This document shows positions 47,482-60,300 of a DNA stretch of 64,000 bases, in pieces. Origin of the DNA: Erodium maritimum. Lineage: Eukaryota > Streptophyta > Magnoliopsida > Geraniales > Geraniaceae. A model generated the notes under the pieces. The model did not search any database and was not told where the DNA came from. It saw only the letters and a list, made by a program, of their open reading frames with translations. A program made the translations under genes and the position numbers. Position 1 is the stretch's first letter. Each line of letters starts with the position of its first letter. Location: positions 122,191,715 through 122,255,714 of the forward strand of contig OY997588.1 of the NCBI GenBank assembly GCA_963921825.1, read 5' to 3'.

Positions 47482-48412
47482 GAAATTATGCTTCAGTGCA
47501 ACAATAAGATGTCAGTGGAGATTTTATGACTTGTTCACTAATATATTGCTATATACCAGAATGGAAACTATAAGTAAATCAATCAAGAAAAAGAGACAAA
47601 CAAGTTGGTTACCTAGTTCGGTGCATCATCTCCTACATTTGGGGGCACGTTGCTAATAGAAAGGTTTCACTATCAAGTAATCAATCAACATACAAGTTTC
47701 GATCCTCCAGATCAAACCTATGCTATTATTAAAAAGTGAAAACATATCTCAGAGTCTCCCCTTGAATCCAAGAGCCACTCTTGATTCCACTCTACGAGCC
47801 CTTCAATCTTGGATTAACCTTGTGGTCTTCAATGGTTGATCGTGACACTTCAATCAGGCAAAAACAATATCGTCACTCTTTAGTTATGAAATGAGGATGA
47901 ACACAACAATGTTCGTCTTTGTTCACTTCATTCAATTTCCTAATACGTTAGTCCAACACGCTTAGGCAACCTGAATTTATTAACACGAGAACAACAAACA
48001 AAATAGTCCTTACGGACAACATAATCAGTCAGTTACGACTTACAGAGTTCGGAGAATAATATGAACGATGATCTGAACCGAGCTACCAAAGTTATTAGGT
48101 ATTTTATACCTCGAACGACCTTGTATCGTGCCTCCTAGGGTTTCCTTAACCTTGAGAGTCACGATCAGGGAAAATCACTTAGCTTCCTTACGTTAGAGAG
48201 TTTCCTTAATAGAACAGATAACTATAGAAGAAGTATCTTCTAACTAGGAAACAAATCTGTAGAACCGGATTTGCATAGATACACTCAAGATGTCTTGGAC
48301 ATCTGGATTGAAATATTTTCTATTTTTGCCACCGGTCACACACAAGATGTCTGTTGACATCTTGGACAACATCTTGCTTGACACAACCATGACCAACTTA
48401 GATATAACAACA
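47482..48412 (-). repeat. 5' LTR of the copia element
   Basis: A 931-bp LTR. On the minus strand it starts TGTTGTTATATCTAAG and ends AATTTCA next to the primer site. It aligns along its full length with the two halves of the left LTR. Shared blocks include CACCGGTCACACACAAGATG-type sequence near 48340 (left copy near 42306). Confidence 0.88.
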
Positions 48413-48615
48413 ATGCTCAATAGGATTTGAACAAGCAGTCATCTGGGTCTTCTTTCTCTATGGACTGAGTTTAGTCAGATTTCATTCTAAGTTCTTCAAC
48501 TGGAACTCCACACTTAAGATGGCCAAAGGAAGGAAGCTTAGAGCCTGGGCCCATAAGCTCAAGGACTAGGCCCAAAGGGAGTCCATACTAAAGATACGGG
48601 CCTTTGAGTCTCATG

Positions 48616-50303
48616 TGTTAGGTCTCGAGGTAGAGTTGGAGATGAACCAACTCGCAGCGGAAAATCAATGAAAACCAAGAGACGATTAAAACCATGAAAC
48701 AACTAACAAAGAATGGATTCACAAGAGAAAAATTCAACACTAGTTCTTACCAAAACAAGAACATCGGGTAACGAATGATTGGCTTGAGTCTCCAAGACGC
48801 CTACGTATTCACATGGGAATCAAAGACACGTAGTTCTTCTCTTTGAGGACTCAAGAACACAAAAATGGAGGTGGGAGCTTGCCAAACCCGAAATTGCAAG
48901 GGAAGGGGGAGAGAAGTTGTGTTTCCTATTCTTGTCTTGTGTTTGTTATGTTGAAAAAAGATGACTTAAACATAACAAACCCCATACTTGTCCAACTAAA
49001 GGCATGGGACAAGCATGGTGACAAGTAAGGTGTAAATAGGACAAAGTATGGCAAGACAAGATTGGGTTAGGTGGTGAATCACCAACACCTTAATCTTTGT
49101 CTTGCTTACTTAGTACTAATTAATCAAGACTAGATTAATTAGTTCCATGGGCCTTAGTTGCATGGGCCTTTCATGGGCCTCTTGGAACATGGCCCGTAGC
49201 CATTTCCAACGAGGTCCCGTGATTCGCTCATCGCCTCCAAGCCTTCCATACCGGAAATGTCCAACATTATCCGACGCGATCAACCCCAAGACTCCAAGCC
49301 TTGTCTCGATCCGTAAAGTCCTATTCACTTACGGGCACATGACCCAAAACCCAGTTTTGGTCATGTCCCGAGACAACTCCCTTTTGACCATTCTCCATAA
49401 ATGTGTCAATGAGTTTCATCCTCCGGTGTGACCCTTAGGTTTATGCATGTCAATAGATCAACGTAAAATCTCATTTTACTTGATCGTATTTAAGTGGCAA
49501 CTAACGAGACTTTAGTATTGCCTGACACTGCATAACGAATCGACCCTGTCGATTCTAACCTTTCCGTCGTCCCTGTCATTATGCTTTTATCTCCGATATC
49601 CTGATTGAGATAAGGCATAGAGCCGTCATCCTTATTATTCTCAATCACTGTTCCTTGATATGTGAGATGACTGAATATATGATACCCAGTATCATGTGCA
49701 TGGCCATGCTATTCTTTCAGTCACACTCGATCAAGCGGCCGAGAACCGATATCTTTCCCATACCTCAGTATGAGGGATAAATCCCTTAGCCGTCTTTCAT
49801 GTCACTCATGTAGCCCGTCCCCAAGCCAATCCTGGCCGTTATGGAAGCCCTGTTACGGACAACGTTAGGCTCAGGTCAAACTCAGTTGTTGACTACATAG
49901 CGATCACAAAGACTCCTTGGTCTAAGGATACATGACAAGCTACGACACTGAATATGTTCATGACTTAATCTATGGAACATATTCAGGGCGGGTCGTCCAA
50001 TATCATGTCCCACATGATATCTATGATCAGACTCTGGAATCCCATTCCAATGACTAACAGAACGTAAGCCATAAAGAGCCATCTTTCATACTAGTCGCTT
50101 CTAGTGAAGCTTTGTTGACTAGGGACCCATAGAGTGTGATCTATCTCGATCTATGGTTCTATTCACATTGTGGGCATAGATCAGAGCACACATCGATATA
50201 TTACTCCAACACATAAGTAATATAAAGCCGCTTTAATTTCATTGCTAACGATGATATATACATTTGGACATTTAGGATTGAACTACGGGCACTAAGACTA
50301 ACA
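48616..50303. repeat. Solo LTR D (right copy), inverted
   Basis: Starts TGTTAGGTCTCGAGG and ends AAGACTAACA, 1688 bp. An exact 5-bp duplication tcatg lies at 48611-48615 and 50304-50308. It is the reverse complement of the left copy at 38654-41622 without the nested LTR F. Outward-facing frames (48843-49028 minus/plus and others) recur in both copies and are LTR sequence, not genes. Confidence 0.88.
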
Positions 50304-50308
50304 TCATG

Positions 50309-52450
50309 TCCCTGCCCTACGTGGTAGGGGAATGACATATGACAAGGCGGTGAGATCTGTTTAACAGCCTCATCAGACCGAATGAAACACCATTGTAGTC
50401 GTTGACTGGCAAGGTGGAGATAGCTTTCGCCCATTCATGCCACCCTGGTCTGCATGTCCTCCTTACCATGGTACAACCTTTACCTTACGTAACGATCGAA
50501 GTCCACTCCACTTGGTATCAGATCTCGTTCAGGGATCAATTTGCAATCAAGGCAATCTAGCTCGTTTCAAGTGAGTCTAATTAATATCCAAAGATCTAAT
50601 ATAAGATTAGACCTAACAATATAAGTCGCTCACCCCTCTAGACCAGATGGTTGTCTATTATTCTATTTTTTATGTGTCAAACTATGCTTTTTGTAATAGC
50701 TATTTGCTACTAATAAAATTTCCACTAGCACAGACAGTTTGGCATTGATGTTTAATATTCACCCTACTGCTTTTTTACCAATGATCTTTCAACTGTTTTT
50801 GTGCCTTATACATGAAGTTTGGGTTTGTGTTATATTCTCATTCAATAACGCCCAAAACTTATTTCTTTGCTTGAAGATCTCTTTATACGAGTCTAACGAG
50901 TGATGAAGTCAACATGCAACTAACCTCAAGTCATCTTCTTTGGTCCATCAGTACAAATGCAACATCTTGGTTTTGTTTATGTAGTCGGAATGGATGTTGG
51001 TGTTTTTGGGCTAGGATGGACAAAGGTGAACTGTGGCGAGGTATGAATAAAATTGTTGTACGGTCACGAATCAGACACTTGGCCCCTTATTCAAAAAATG
51101 TTGTATGGTTACGAATCAGACTCTTGGGCCAGTAGCTCTTGAGCCCACGATGCATCTAGAAACTCTCTAAATTTGTTTTCATTATTTATGAGCAATGGGG
51201 AATTTTTTACAATCGTCATTCAAAATATTCTATTACATGCCTTTCGAATGAGAGAAGGATGACTTAAGAGAGGAGAATAGGTGTGAAAGAGTATGGAATA
51301 TGTATGGTGTTTATAATGAAAAAAGTTACTATTATTTTCTTTTTTTTTAGTAAATTATCCGACTATTGACTGTAGTTTTTTTAGCACACGAAATTGATGT
51401 TTTTTTTATATGAATTGAAAGAGCCGTACAGGCCGTACAAATGTGGAAATGAAGTAGGAAAATTAAACAGAATGAGATATAGTCTCGGTGACGGCCGAGA
51501 CACTGATCCTATATTTAGAGACTCGGTGTGACCCAGGAGATGCTAGGGGTGGTTCCCTATTCTGGTTGTGTAAGGTGCGGTAAGTTAATTGTACTTTCCC
51601 AGTCTCGACTTGATCACCTCTGCTATGTCGGAGTGGTCAATCAAGGAATATGTCAGGGAAAGAAAGAGACTGGGAATAGAAGGTATATGTCCCACAAAGG
51701 TCGGGTGTGGCTCCTCGTAGACACCCCGAGGTACCCTAATTGTCTCATGGCGACTCGCGAGGCAGTTCCTCATTTTTTTCTATTGTCCCATCGGAACCAG
51801 CCTCCTTGATAGGCCTCGCATCCGCCTCAATAGGGAAAAAAACCCTGAGCTTAGTTGGCCAGTTAGGGAGCGATGGTAGTATGGTCTCTGCCTTCGTATC
51901 GTGTCGGGAGCAGGAAAGATCGTGAGCCTCCAAGGCCATGGTTGGCACACCGTACTCGACGGAGGTTTCCTCCGCTTGTGTTGCATGTGGAGGAGGTAGA
52001 GTCATGGTTGGTCGTGGATATCCTTCGAACAACGACAACCCTGGACGAGGATCGTGGGGATTTGGGGCGGGGGCGACGGATACAAGCGTTCCTGATGGTA
52101 TCGGCACAGGCCAAAGAGCTTTCTCAATAAATGCTCTTGGACGACGCCCAAGAAGAACAACAAGCGTCATTCGAGCAGCGAACCTATGGTCAATACTTGC
52201 ACTGGACCAATGGACCAATGGTCCCCCTCGCAGTGGCCTGACCAGGAGGGGGTCAGCATGGCAAGAAGCGACAAGCATCATTAGTGGTGGTGATGCATCA
52301 TAAGGGCTGAGTTACAACTAAGTTTGGGTGACGGAGACGGAAAATGAATGGGTGGCGAAATGGATAGTACTACAAATGCTTTAATAGCGTTGGTGGTTCA
52401 GAGATTGAGCGTGACAGATATCATAGAACAAAGCACGAAGTCAATGGAAC
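50309..52450. other. Spacer with one GC-richer patch, no supported gene
   Basis: 50309-50620 is of unknown origin and is probably the continuation of the sequence that solo LTR D entered at 48615. 50620-51480 is AT-rich. 51480-52310 is GC-richer with overlapping frames on both strands (51745-52281 minus is the longest, 178 codons). I recognise no domain in it, and the codon content does not favour one frame. It may be LINE leader-like debris. Confidence 0.4.
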
Positions 52451-52462
52451 ATGGACATCACA

Positions 52463-52550
52463 AGAGGAGGAGGAGGAGGAGGAGGAGGAGGAGGAGGAGG
52501 AGGAGGAGGAGGAGGAGGAGAAGAAGAAGAAGAAGAAGAAGTAGAAGAAG
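52463..52550. repeat. (GGA)n/(GAA)n microsatellite
   Basis: About 22 consecutive GGA units are followed by GAA units with one TAG interruption. The run creates false ORFs with poly-Arg, poly-Gly, poly-Glu, poly-Pro and poly-Ser translations on both strands. Confidence 0.95.
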
Positions 52551-52608
52551 AACGACCTAAAGTCCAACATATTTTGTCGAGGACTTTTTTACGTGTGACT
52601 GTAGTTAA

Positions 52609-52630
52609 TATATATATATATATATATATA
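52609..52630. repeat. (TA)11 microsatellite
   Basis: Eleven uninterrupted TA units beside the GGA repeat. Likely polymorphic in length. Confidence 0.9.
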
Positions 52631-52660
52631 GTGAACCAAAAATCGACATGACAGCCAACA

Positions 52661-53940
52661 GTTTTTTTTATCAGCAACGTATTATTAGTGGACCATGTTT
52701 TCAAACCGAAAAAAAGGCCAAGGAAACCCTCAAACATACACGAGCAAGGCTTATAGGCTCCTCAAACCAAAGAAACCACAAGGTCTCGATACCCAAATTT
52801 AACTTACATGAAGAGAACTAAAAACAGCTCAAAACACCACCTTGACCAAACTAACAACCCACTGAAGGGATTAGGACTCTTACCAAAGTAAATTTAACAA
52901 CCTTGAAGACAACAAGAGCCAACAAAGGTAACACAAACCAAACATGAACAGGAAAAAAAAAAGAGAAAACCCAGCAACTCAAACCTTCCAATCACCATCA
53001 CCTTAACTCAGACCTAGCAAACCAGAGAGGTAAAAAACCACTCAGTCCTCCGTTACCCGTGGGTAACTCTCCTCCAGCCAACACAAAGAGGAGAACCAAA
53101 AGGAGGAGGACCGGCCTCCATGATGAAATCGAGTGAAATTTAACCCCATAAGGTCCCTAACCCTGAAACCCTAAGATCGGACCCTAAAGCCGCCGGCCAT
53201 CACCAGAAAAACAGCGGGTCCAAACTCTCTGAGAAACAGAGTGACAAAGGAGATAAGGGACAGAAGACCAAACCTGGAAGAAAGCCCGAGAAGAAGTGCG
53301 CTACCATCAGTCGCGCCACCAAATCCAAGCGAGAGCAGTCACCCCGATGTAATCTCCTCCACTGCACGAAATCTTCATAACCAAAGGCACCCATGCAAAA
53401 CCCCTGAATGGACGTCAACGCGCTCCGACGAGGCTCGAAACCCCATCAACCGAGAGAAGAGGAAGATAAAACAGAGGAATTGGGGCTGGAGAACACACAG
53501 AGGCAAGAAGTCATCACCTATGAGCATATCTGAGGAGAGGAGATTAGATCTACGACGATCCCCACTTGGATCAGTGGAGAAGAGACTCCCACTTGTAGAT
53601 CTGGAGAAGCTGAGCTTCTTGTGACGGTGAAAGAGCGTTCGGAGTCGAACGGAACCCACGAACCCCAAACCTTGTACAACCGGTGGTGAATCGACGATCT
53701 GGACGAACGTGAAAGCACCTCCCACTCCCAAACTGAGCAAAGTCAAAAGGGCGAGGCCGTAGAAGGCAAAAGAAGTACGGACGAAAAAGATCAAAGGGGG
53801 AAAATCGGTGTAAGTGATGAAGGAAAGAGAGGTCAAGTCACTGGCGTCGTCCCTGACCCCGGAGGAGACCAGTTCAAACATCGGTGACGATAGAAGGAGC
53901 GGATTAGGATTGTAACGCGTAGAGAGAAGGGAGAGGTGTT
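52661..53940 (-). mobile_element. Probable minus-strand retroposon without RT
   Basis: On the minus strand the segment begins around 53940 with a CTCTCCCTTCTCTC leader and a GC-rich coding-like stretch (53881-53375). It passes through T-rich DNA and ends TTGCTGATAAAAAAAAC at 52661-52668, a typical retroposon 3' end. The frame 53375-53881 is hydrophobic and Ser-rich with no recognisable domain. No RT, knuckle or RRM is seen, and target duplications were not found. I infer it from the tail and overall architecture only. Confidence 0.5.
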
Positions 53941-54370
53941 GTTTAGAGAGAGAGAAAATGTAAGGATTTATCTTATGATATAAAGAAAATTATGAGTTGG
54001 CAGAGAGAAAATCAATGCCTTTCGATGTAGACGTCTCACATTGACATAAGCTGGGCCTCCGACTTTAAAGTACAGTAACGAAATTATATCGTGTAGTAAC
54101 AAAGGTTGTAGGTTCAGTCTCAAACCTTTCTTTATAAAAAAAAGGTTCAGTCTCAAACCACAACATTGGAAGTTACCGTCAAACCCCTATGAGTGCTCTA
54201 AAAAATTGTATGACAAAAGATGTTATTTCAAATCATTTGAGAGGACCGTATAGATCAGTTCAATCCGTAACCCATTATTAAACAATAGTAAATGGGTCCA
54301 AGCTTAATTAAGGGAAAGTATGGCCAATTTAACCATTAAATCTTATTCTACCTTCCAAAGAAGAAGTGAG

Positions 54371-57300
54371 CTAGCTAGTAAAAGCCAAGAAAGCAACATC
54401 TCTCTCCAGCCTATCCATTTCCTTGTCCTCCAAGCTGACCCACGCCTCAATCCCCTCGCCGTCGAAGCTGTCCATCAGCACCGTATTCCTCATCGGCAAG
54501 GATTCGCTGCTCACCCAGCTCGGCGGCCCCCACCCGAAATCCACCCGGTACACGGGAAGCCGACACCAGCTCGAGAATACCCGGAACTCCCCGTTCTCAC
54601 GCTCCGATTCCTCGGAGAGCTCCATCAGCGCCGCCGCGGACTGCAACATCAGCTCGTCGGCCCCGACCGGATTCCGGCACTCAGCCACCGACTTCCTTAT
54701 CGACCCGCAGAGCAGCCTCATCAGCGCCCCCAGTTCCAGGCCGCGCTCGTCTTTGGTGAAGCGCGTGTTGGCGCACCGCCAGAAGTTGCCGCAGATAGTT
54801 TCGGGTACCGGAAGCAGCAGGTGGTTCCGCTGCCGCAAGTTCATGATGTGGGTCAAGAGGCTGCCGTGCTCGGGTCCGTCTCCAGCAGCAGCCCTCATGT
54901 AAGCGCTCCATAAAACCGCCGTGACAGCCAATACCCGCGAGATGCGGACGTCGGAAGCAATGGCTCGTAATGAGGATATGGCAGGCTTGCTGAAGACGAA
55001 GCGCTTGGTGACTATGTTGGTTGGCTCCTTCTTCCATGGATTTTGTGATTTGAGCGACAGTTGGTCGTCTACCCGGAGTATGTAACCCAAATCCAAATTA
55101 GGGGGGCTTACACTCTTCTTGCCTGTTTGAAACAAAACAAAAAAGTAATGCAAATTATAATACTCATCATTAATGACGGATCCAAAACAAATCAGGGATA
55201 AAATCGAGGGTCATCGTTTGGAGAATAAATTGGTACTCCGGTAGATATGGTTAGAAAAAATAAGTACTCTACAATACAGAATAAAAACAACCAAACATGA
55301 AATATATGTGCCATAAAACGAGTTCAAGGAATTAAATTTTGTTTCCAGAGGTTGCCTTGGATAGTAGGAGCAGACATGAAGTAGTCTTGGCTAACCTAAT
55401 CCCCATGGGAGGTACTACTGATTCCTTCTCGTGCCCCCAATTCTTCAACATTACCTCCGGGGGGTGGGTGGCGGAGGGGGTGGAGTGCTAATCTTTAGGC
55501 AAGACTGGGAAATCAACACAATAATGGGTTGGCTCCTACTAACGGTGATTGGTACATCATCCACGATTGATGGATTAGGTTGTTGATTTTCTTGTGTACC
55601 AGTCATATTAATCAGCCAATCCGAGTCAGAGAAAAAAGGTTGAGCCATTTCCGGGGCCGGAGAGGGCGCCGTAGGGGTGGAGGTTGGCATAGCATTCCAA
55701 TCCGAGCGAAAAAAGCCTTTTGTTGGACTGGGGGAGGAGCCCAGAGCGAGTCTGTGTGCAAACTTGTCCACCCCCGAGAGAGTAGCAGTGCAATTTTTAA
55801 TTGCATGGCCAAGACGACCGCACCAGTAACAATATTCTGGTACCTTCTCATACTCTTATCTGACTTTAAGTTGTTTGGCACCCGCATCTACCTGCAACAT
55901 GAGATGGCTACGGAGTGGTCTTGTAGCATCCAACTCCACCCGTAACCAGAGGAACGTAACCCATCCTTGGAGAGTACTAGGAGCTCTCGGTGGATTTACA
56001 CGCCCGATTTCAACCTCCCGTCCAAGATTTGAGACGATAAACGCTCGAATCTGGGAGGTCCTAGCTTCTATCGGAATGTCAAAAGCTCTTGCCAAAATTC
56101 GGATTGAGCGGAAACTCAAAGACTCCGGTTGGGTCCTTAGTGGTAGTGGTGTTAGGAGAAAAAATGTGTCGTAGAAATACCACGGCTCCTTTGCTCTAAT
56201 ACCATCCATGTCTTCCTTAGAGTTGAAAAAAAAACGCCATGATTTTTTCAGTTAACGGTTGGATCATGATTCCTTCCACGTTTCAGGTGTTTCCAAGAAC
56301 AGAGCAAAGAGAACAAGGCCTTACACGTTTCTCCGTGAGAAGTTTTCCGACTATAACAAAGCGATAGCGGGAGTCGTCGATCGTCGGCACAGTATTTGTG
56401 GGGACTTCGATCACCTCGTCGTCGTCCATTTGGGAAGGACCCAAGGAGACTTCCGTTAGTTTGGCTTATAGCTTCTCTAGACTTGTATGGCCGGAATTCG
56501 TAGTCGGATGGCTATATTGTACTGGGGGATGCTAGAAAAGGTGTTTTGTGGTTGGGAAGGAGCGTCAGGTGAGAAGCTTTGGAAATTTCTCGACCTCGAC
56601 CCCCTTGCATGTTGGGTTTGAGCCTTATCATGGACTAGGTGAGAGTTTTGTGTGGTGGTGGTCGGTGGTTCTGGCATGGTTTGTGTCGGATGTGCTGAGG
56701 AGTCAACATAGAAGTCGGATTTGAGGGAAACAGGAGGGGATGGTTAGGTTAAGAGGGTTGGTGTTTTGCAGAGGCAAGATTGAAATCTTGGATATCGCCG
56801 ATACTGAAACTAGAGGAGGAGCAAAGAAGAATGTAGAAGGATGAATGTGAAGTTCAAATGAGTGGCGGAAGGGGGAAGAATAAGAGGAGGATGGTGTCAT
56901 CATCACCAGCTTCAGACAGAATGAGGCGTGGTGAGATGGGACAGAAATGAGCGACAGAGAACACGTAAGAGAAGGATGGGCTCGAGACTTCATGTAGAAA
57001 AAATATTAGTTTATTACCTTTAACTATATAAAATTATCATCTTATTTTAGTCTTTTTTAAATTGTATCATGCCATAAAATTTTCACATTTAGTCTACTAG
57101 ATGAAAAACACCCCTAAGAAAATGATCAATATGTATAAAATAATTTACAAAAAGATTAATCATATATGTGTCTTCTACCTTTAGATTCATAAATGTAGGC
57201 TTATATATTTGTGCCACGTTCCAAACAAAAACCCATTCTTATTTGAATGTCTTATTTTTAACTATTATTTTGTGGTTTATATTACTTCTCACGGGTTTCA

Positions 57301-60300
57301 TTGGTTGATGATCGGTACTAATGATTATTTTATACAGTGGAATCGATACATGTGATTTAAAAAAATCCACTGACACATGGTAACCAGGAGAAGACATGGT
57401 CGGTGTTGGTTTTTAACTGACCAACCCGAGAGACTTGAAGATGGGTATGTCAATTGTCAAAAAATCGAAGCTTCGGTTTCTTGATCTCCGGTTGCTTAAT
57501 CTTGTCGGTTCCAATTACTTACATAGATAGAGAAAAGGGAGCAGAGGAAGAGTCGATGAGGGAGGACCGAGCAAAAGTGGCATCGATAACTGCTTGCTAA
57601 AGAAGAAGAAGAAGAAGAAGAAGGTAGTGTCACTAAAAAGATACACGGTTGATTGTAAAGATAATTTTAGGGCCATATGACTTACGTTAGGATTCCAATA
57701 TTTCAATGGGTCGTACCCCAATTTTGGCTTGACATTAAATATATCATTTGGGCTTTTTAATTGGGTAAAGCACAAACTTTCTTAATATTTTCTTAGCAAC
57801 GAACCTTCTATTAAACTTAATCCATCTAATCTTTATTTACTAACCACTTATACAAATATCATAGTAACGGTTCAGTATAACAAAGATCGAAAGGGAGAAA
57901 ATATGGTGCCGGATTTGATAATAAACCCATATCACCGACAACAACCAACTGAAAAGCTTATTGTTTTTCATTTCTTCTGTCGGAGTCATTTGTTCTTCCC
58001 TACTTTCGAGTCGGTGCTAGCCACTCAATTTTGGTTTTCGCTCATAATTTACCTACCCCTACTCACATGTATGGTTAATAGGGATGGGCAAAAAAATCCG
58101 CATTATCGAAAACATAAACTTAATCAACACCAAAATTCGTGAGGTTGTAGCCTTTTCGATCTCGCAACGCCCATCTGATATTCTTCGGCTTCAATCGCTT
58201 GCATCTTCTTCGGTGAAATTTGGGGTTCCAGGGAGCTCGTTTCACATATTTGAGGACAATGACATCTTCTTCTTCGAATCAAAGACCCATGAACCGGACC
58301 CACGAATCATGTGTCTTATTCATCGATATGCAGAAACAGAGATGATAAGGTTGTTTCGGCGATGGGAGAAGACGAGAAGAACTACCATATTTTTCTTTTT
58401 TCAATAATGTTTTATGAAAATTAATTCTAAATATAAACTTTTATTAATACAAAATATTTTAATTAACTAAAATAATAAAGTAATAAAAATATATTTTAAA
58501 GAATTGAAGTAATAAAGTTTGATAATAAAAATTTAATCAATTGAGAATTAATTTCTTAGAATTAATCAAATTATTTTAAATAATTAATTATTAAATTTGT
58601 TAGAAAACAAATAAATGTAAATTATAAATAATTAATAATTTTAATTAAAATTAAAGAATAATTATAAATTAGTTAATAAATTTATAATATTATTAAAAAT
58701 TAATTAAAACATTATTAAATTATAAAGAAGTTAACGACAAGAGAACCCGTATAACAAGTTATAACAAGTTAATTCGAATGTAAGTCTTAACTAACTTGAG
58801 ATTAAACCCTAGCAATCTTGCGTCTATGGTTTTTGATTTCTCTGTGACTATCGACACGACTTCGATTGCTGCTGCTCCAACCGGTTTGTGTCTGTCTTCT
58901 CTCATGCAGCCTTTATCTCTAACAAGCATGGCTACAGGGAATCCTTCGGCTTCAAATCCCCGCCGAAAGAGGAAACTCAAACGTACCACTCTGCCCTCGT
59001 TGGTGATGACCGGTGCTCCCACCACTCACGCACCATCGGTGACACAAAACCTCCCTTATTGCCGGCCCCCAGTGCCCCTCCGCCTCCTCTGTGTTTGGCG
59101 GTTATCCCGTTCTCCGTTGGAAGTTCTCTGCCGCAGTCACCAACGAAGTCGCGTCGAGGAGGACTGGTGAAGTCTAGAGCGGGGGCTCTGAACCTAGGGC
59201 GGGGCTCTGAACCTAGGGCGGTGGATCTGCTACCATGCGTTTCTTCGCCGCATAGGGTTTCCTTGATCACACCGGGTGCGGCTCCTCAACCCATCACCCC
59301 CGAGTCTTCTTCGTCTACTACTTGCCCTCCACTCCGTCGTGATCCCGCCAAAAGGAAAAGCCCCGATGGTAGACGAAAGCGGGGTCGATCCTTGGGTGAT
59401 GATGTTATCGGATCTCTCTTAACTGACGGCTAAAGCTTTGAGTCTAGGGCGCCGTCTGTCTAACTAGGACAAGGTTCCTCTGATCCCGGCCTACCTGACT
59501 GTCTCGCAAAGCATGTTGAGGGGTCGGCCGCCACATCCATCAGAGGATCCTCCGTCTCCTCCTATCGCATATGATCTGGACCTACAGGCCTCGCTGACGG
59601 TTCTTCAAGATGGGGTCTCATCTTGCTCCATCGAGGATGACGAGGAAGTAGAGGTGGTTGTTCCTTACTCTCTAGTGAACTTGGTGGTTATCTCTCGACA
59701 ACAGTAGGGAATGATCGGGCGCCTCTGGTCGGACAAGGCATTGAGGAAGGAGACGCTCAAACGGGTCATCACCACCTCTTGGGGAAAAGCGGTGGATGGT
59801 TTGGTAGTCAAGGAACTAGGTCCAGGTCTGTTCGGGTTCTATTTTCGGACGGTAGAGGCTAGGGCTTGGGTTAGAGCCAATGAACCCTGATGTTTTTATG
59901 GACGTCCCCTGGTATTAGGTGACTTCAGTCCTTGTGCTCGGGGACCCCCCCCCCCCCCCCCCCCCCCGTGTTGGATCGCATTCAGCTTTGGGTTCATGTT
60001 CGAGGTTTGCCGCCCTTGGTCCGTACTCAGGCCACGGGGCACACAATTGGAGATACTTTGGGTGCCTGTGTGACTGTATCGAGCCATCAATGGGGCATGT
60101 GCTAGGGAGGTACGGTCAGGGTACGATACTGGCACCTCATCGATCGGCCGCTTCGGCGAGGACTGGTGATGCGGTTCACAGACTTCCCGGATCCCGTCAG
60201 GGTGGAACTCACTTATTCCAAGTTACCGAGCTTCTGCTACAATTATGGGAGGATTGGCCACGTTGTACGAGATTGCAAGCTGGAGTTTCGGGGCGGCCTG

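Larger units (their letters stand above)
38481..48412 (-). mobile_element. Ty1/copia SIRE-type retrotransposon with deleted pol core
   Basis: Two LTRs in direct orientation bound this minus-strand element: the 5' LTR is 47482-48412 and the 3' LTR is 38481-42387 (split by a solo LTR). A tRNA-Met-type primer site follows the 5' LTR (47467-47479) and a purine tract precedes the 3' LTR (42388-42401). Flanks aggct (38476-38480) and atgct (48413-48417) may be a 5-bp duplication with one mismatch. Inside are gag, two CCHC knuckles, a protease remnant and, next to the 3' LTR, an extra ORF of the envelope-like type. This order is that of the SIRE/Maximus lineage. Integrase, RT and RNase H are missing altogether, so the internal region is only 5.1 kb. 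Confidence 0.85.

Noticed and set aside
50505-50525. Second primer binding site (TTGGTATCAGATC)
   Set aside because: It resembles a tRNA-Met site but has no LTR end immediately in front of it.
51745-52281. 178-codon minus ORF as a host gene
   Set aside because: No domain, start context or homologous structure can be recognised, and overlapping plus-strand frames are equally open.
52348-52737. Poly-Arg, poly-Gly and poly-Pro ORFs
   Set aside because: Translations of the GGA/GAA microsatellite.
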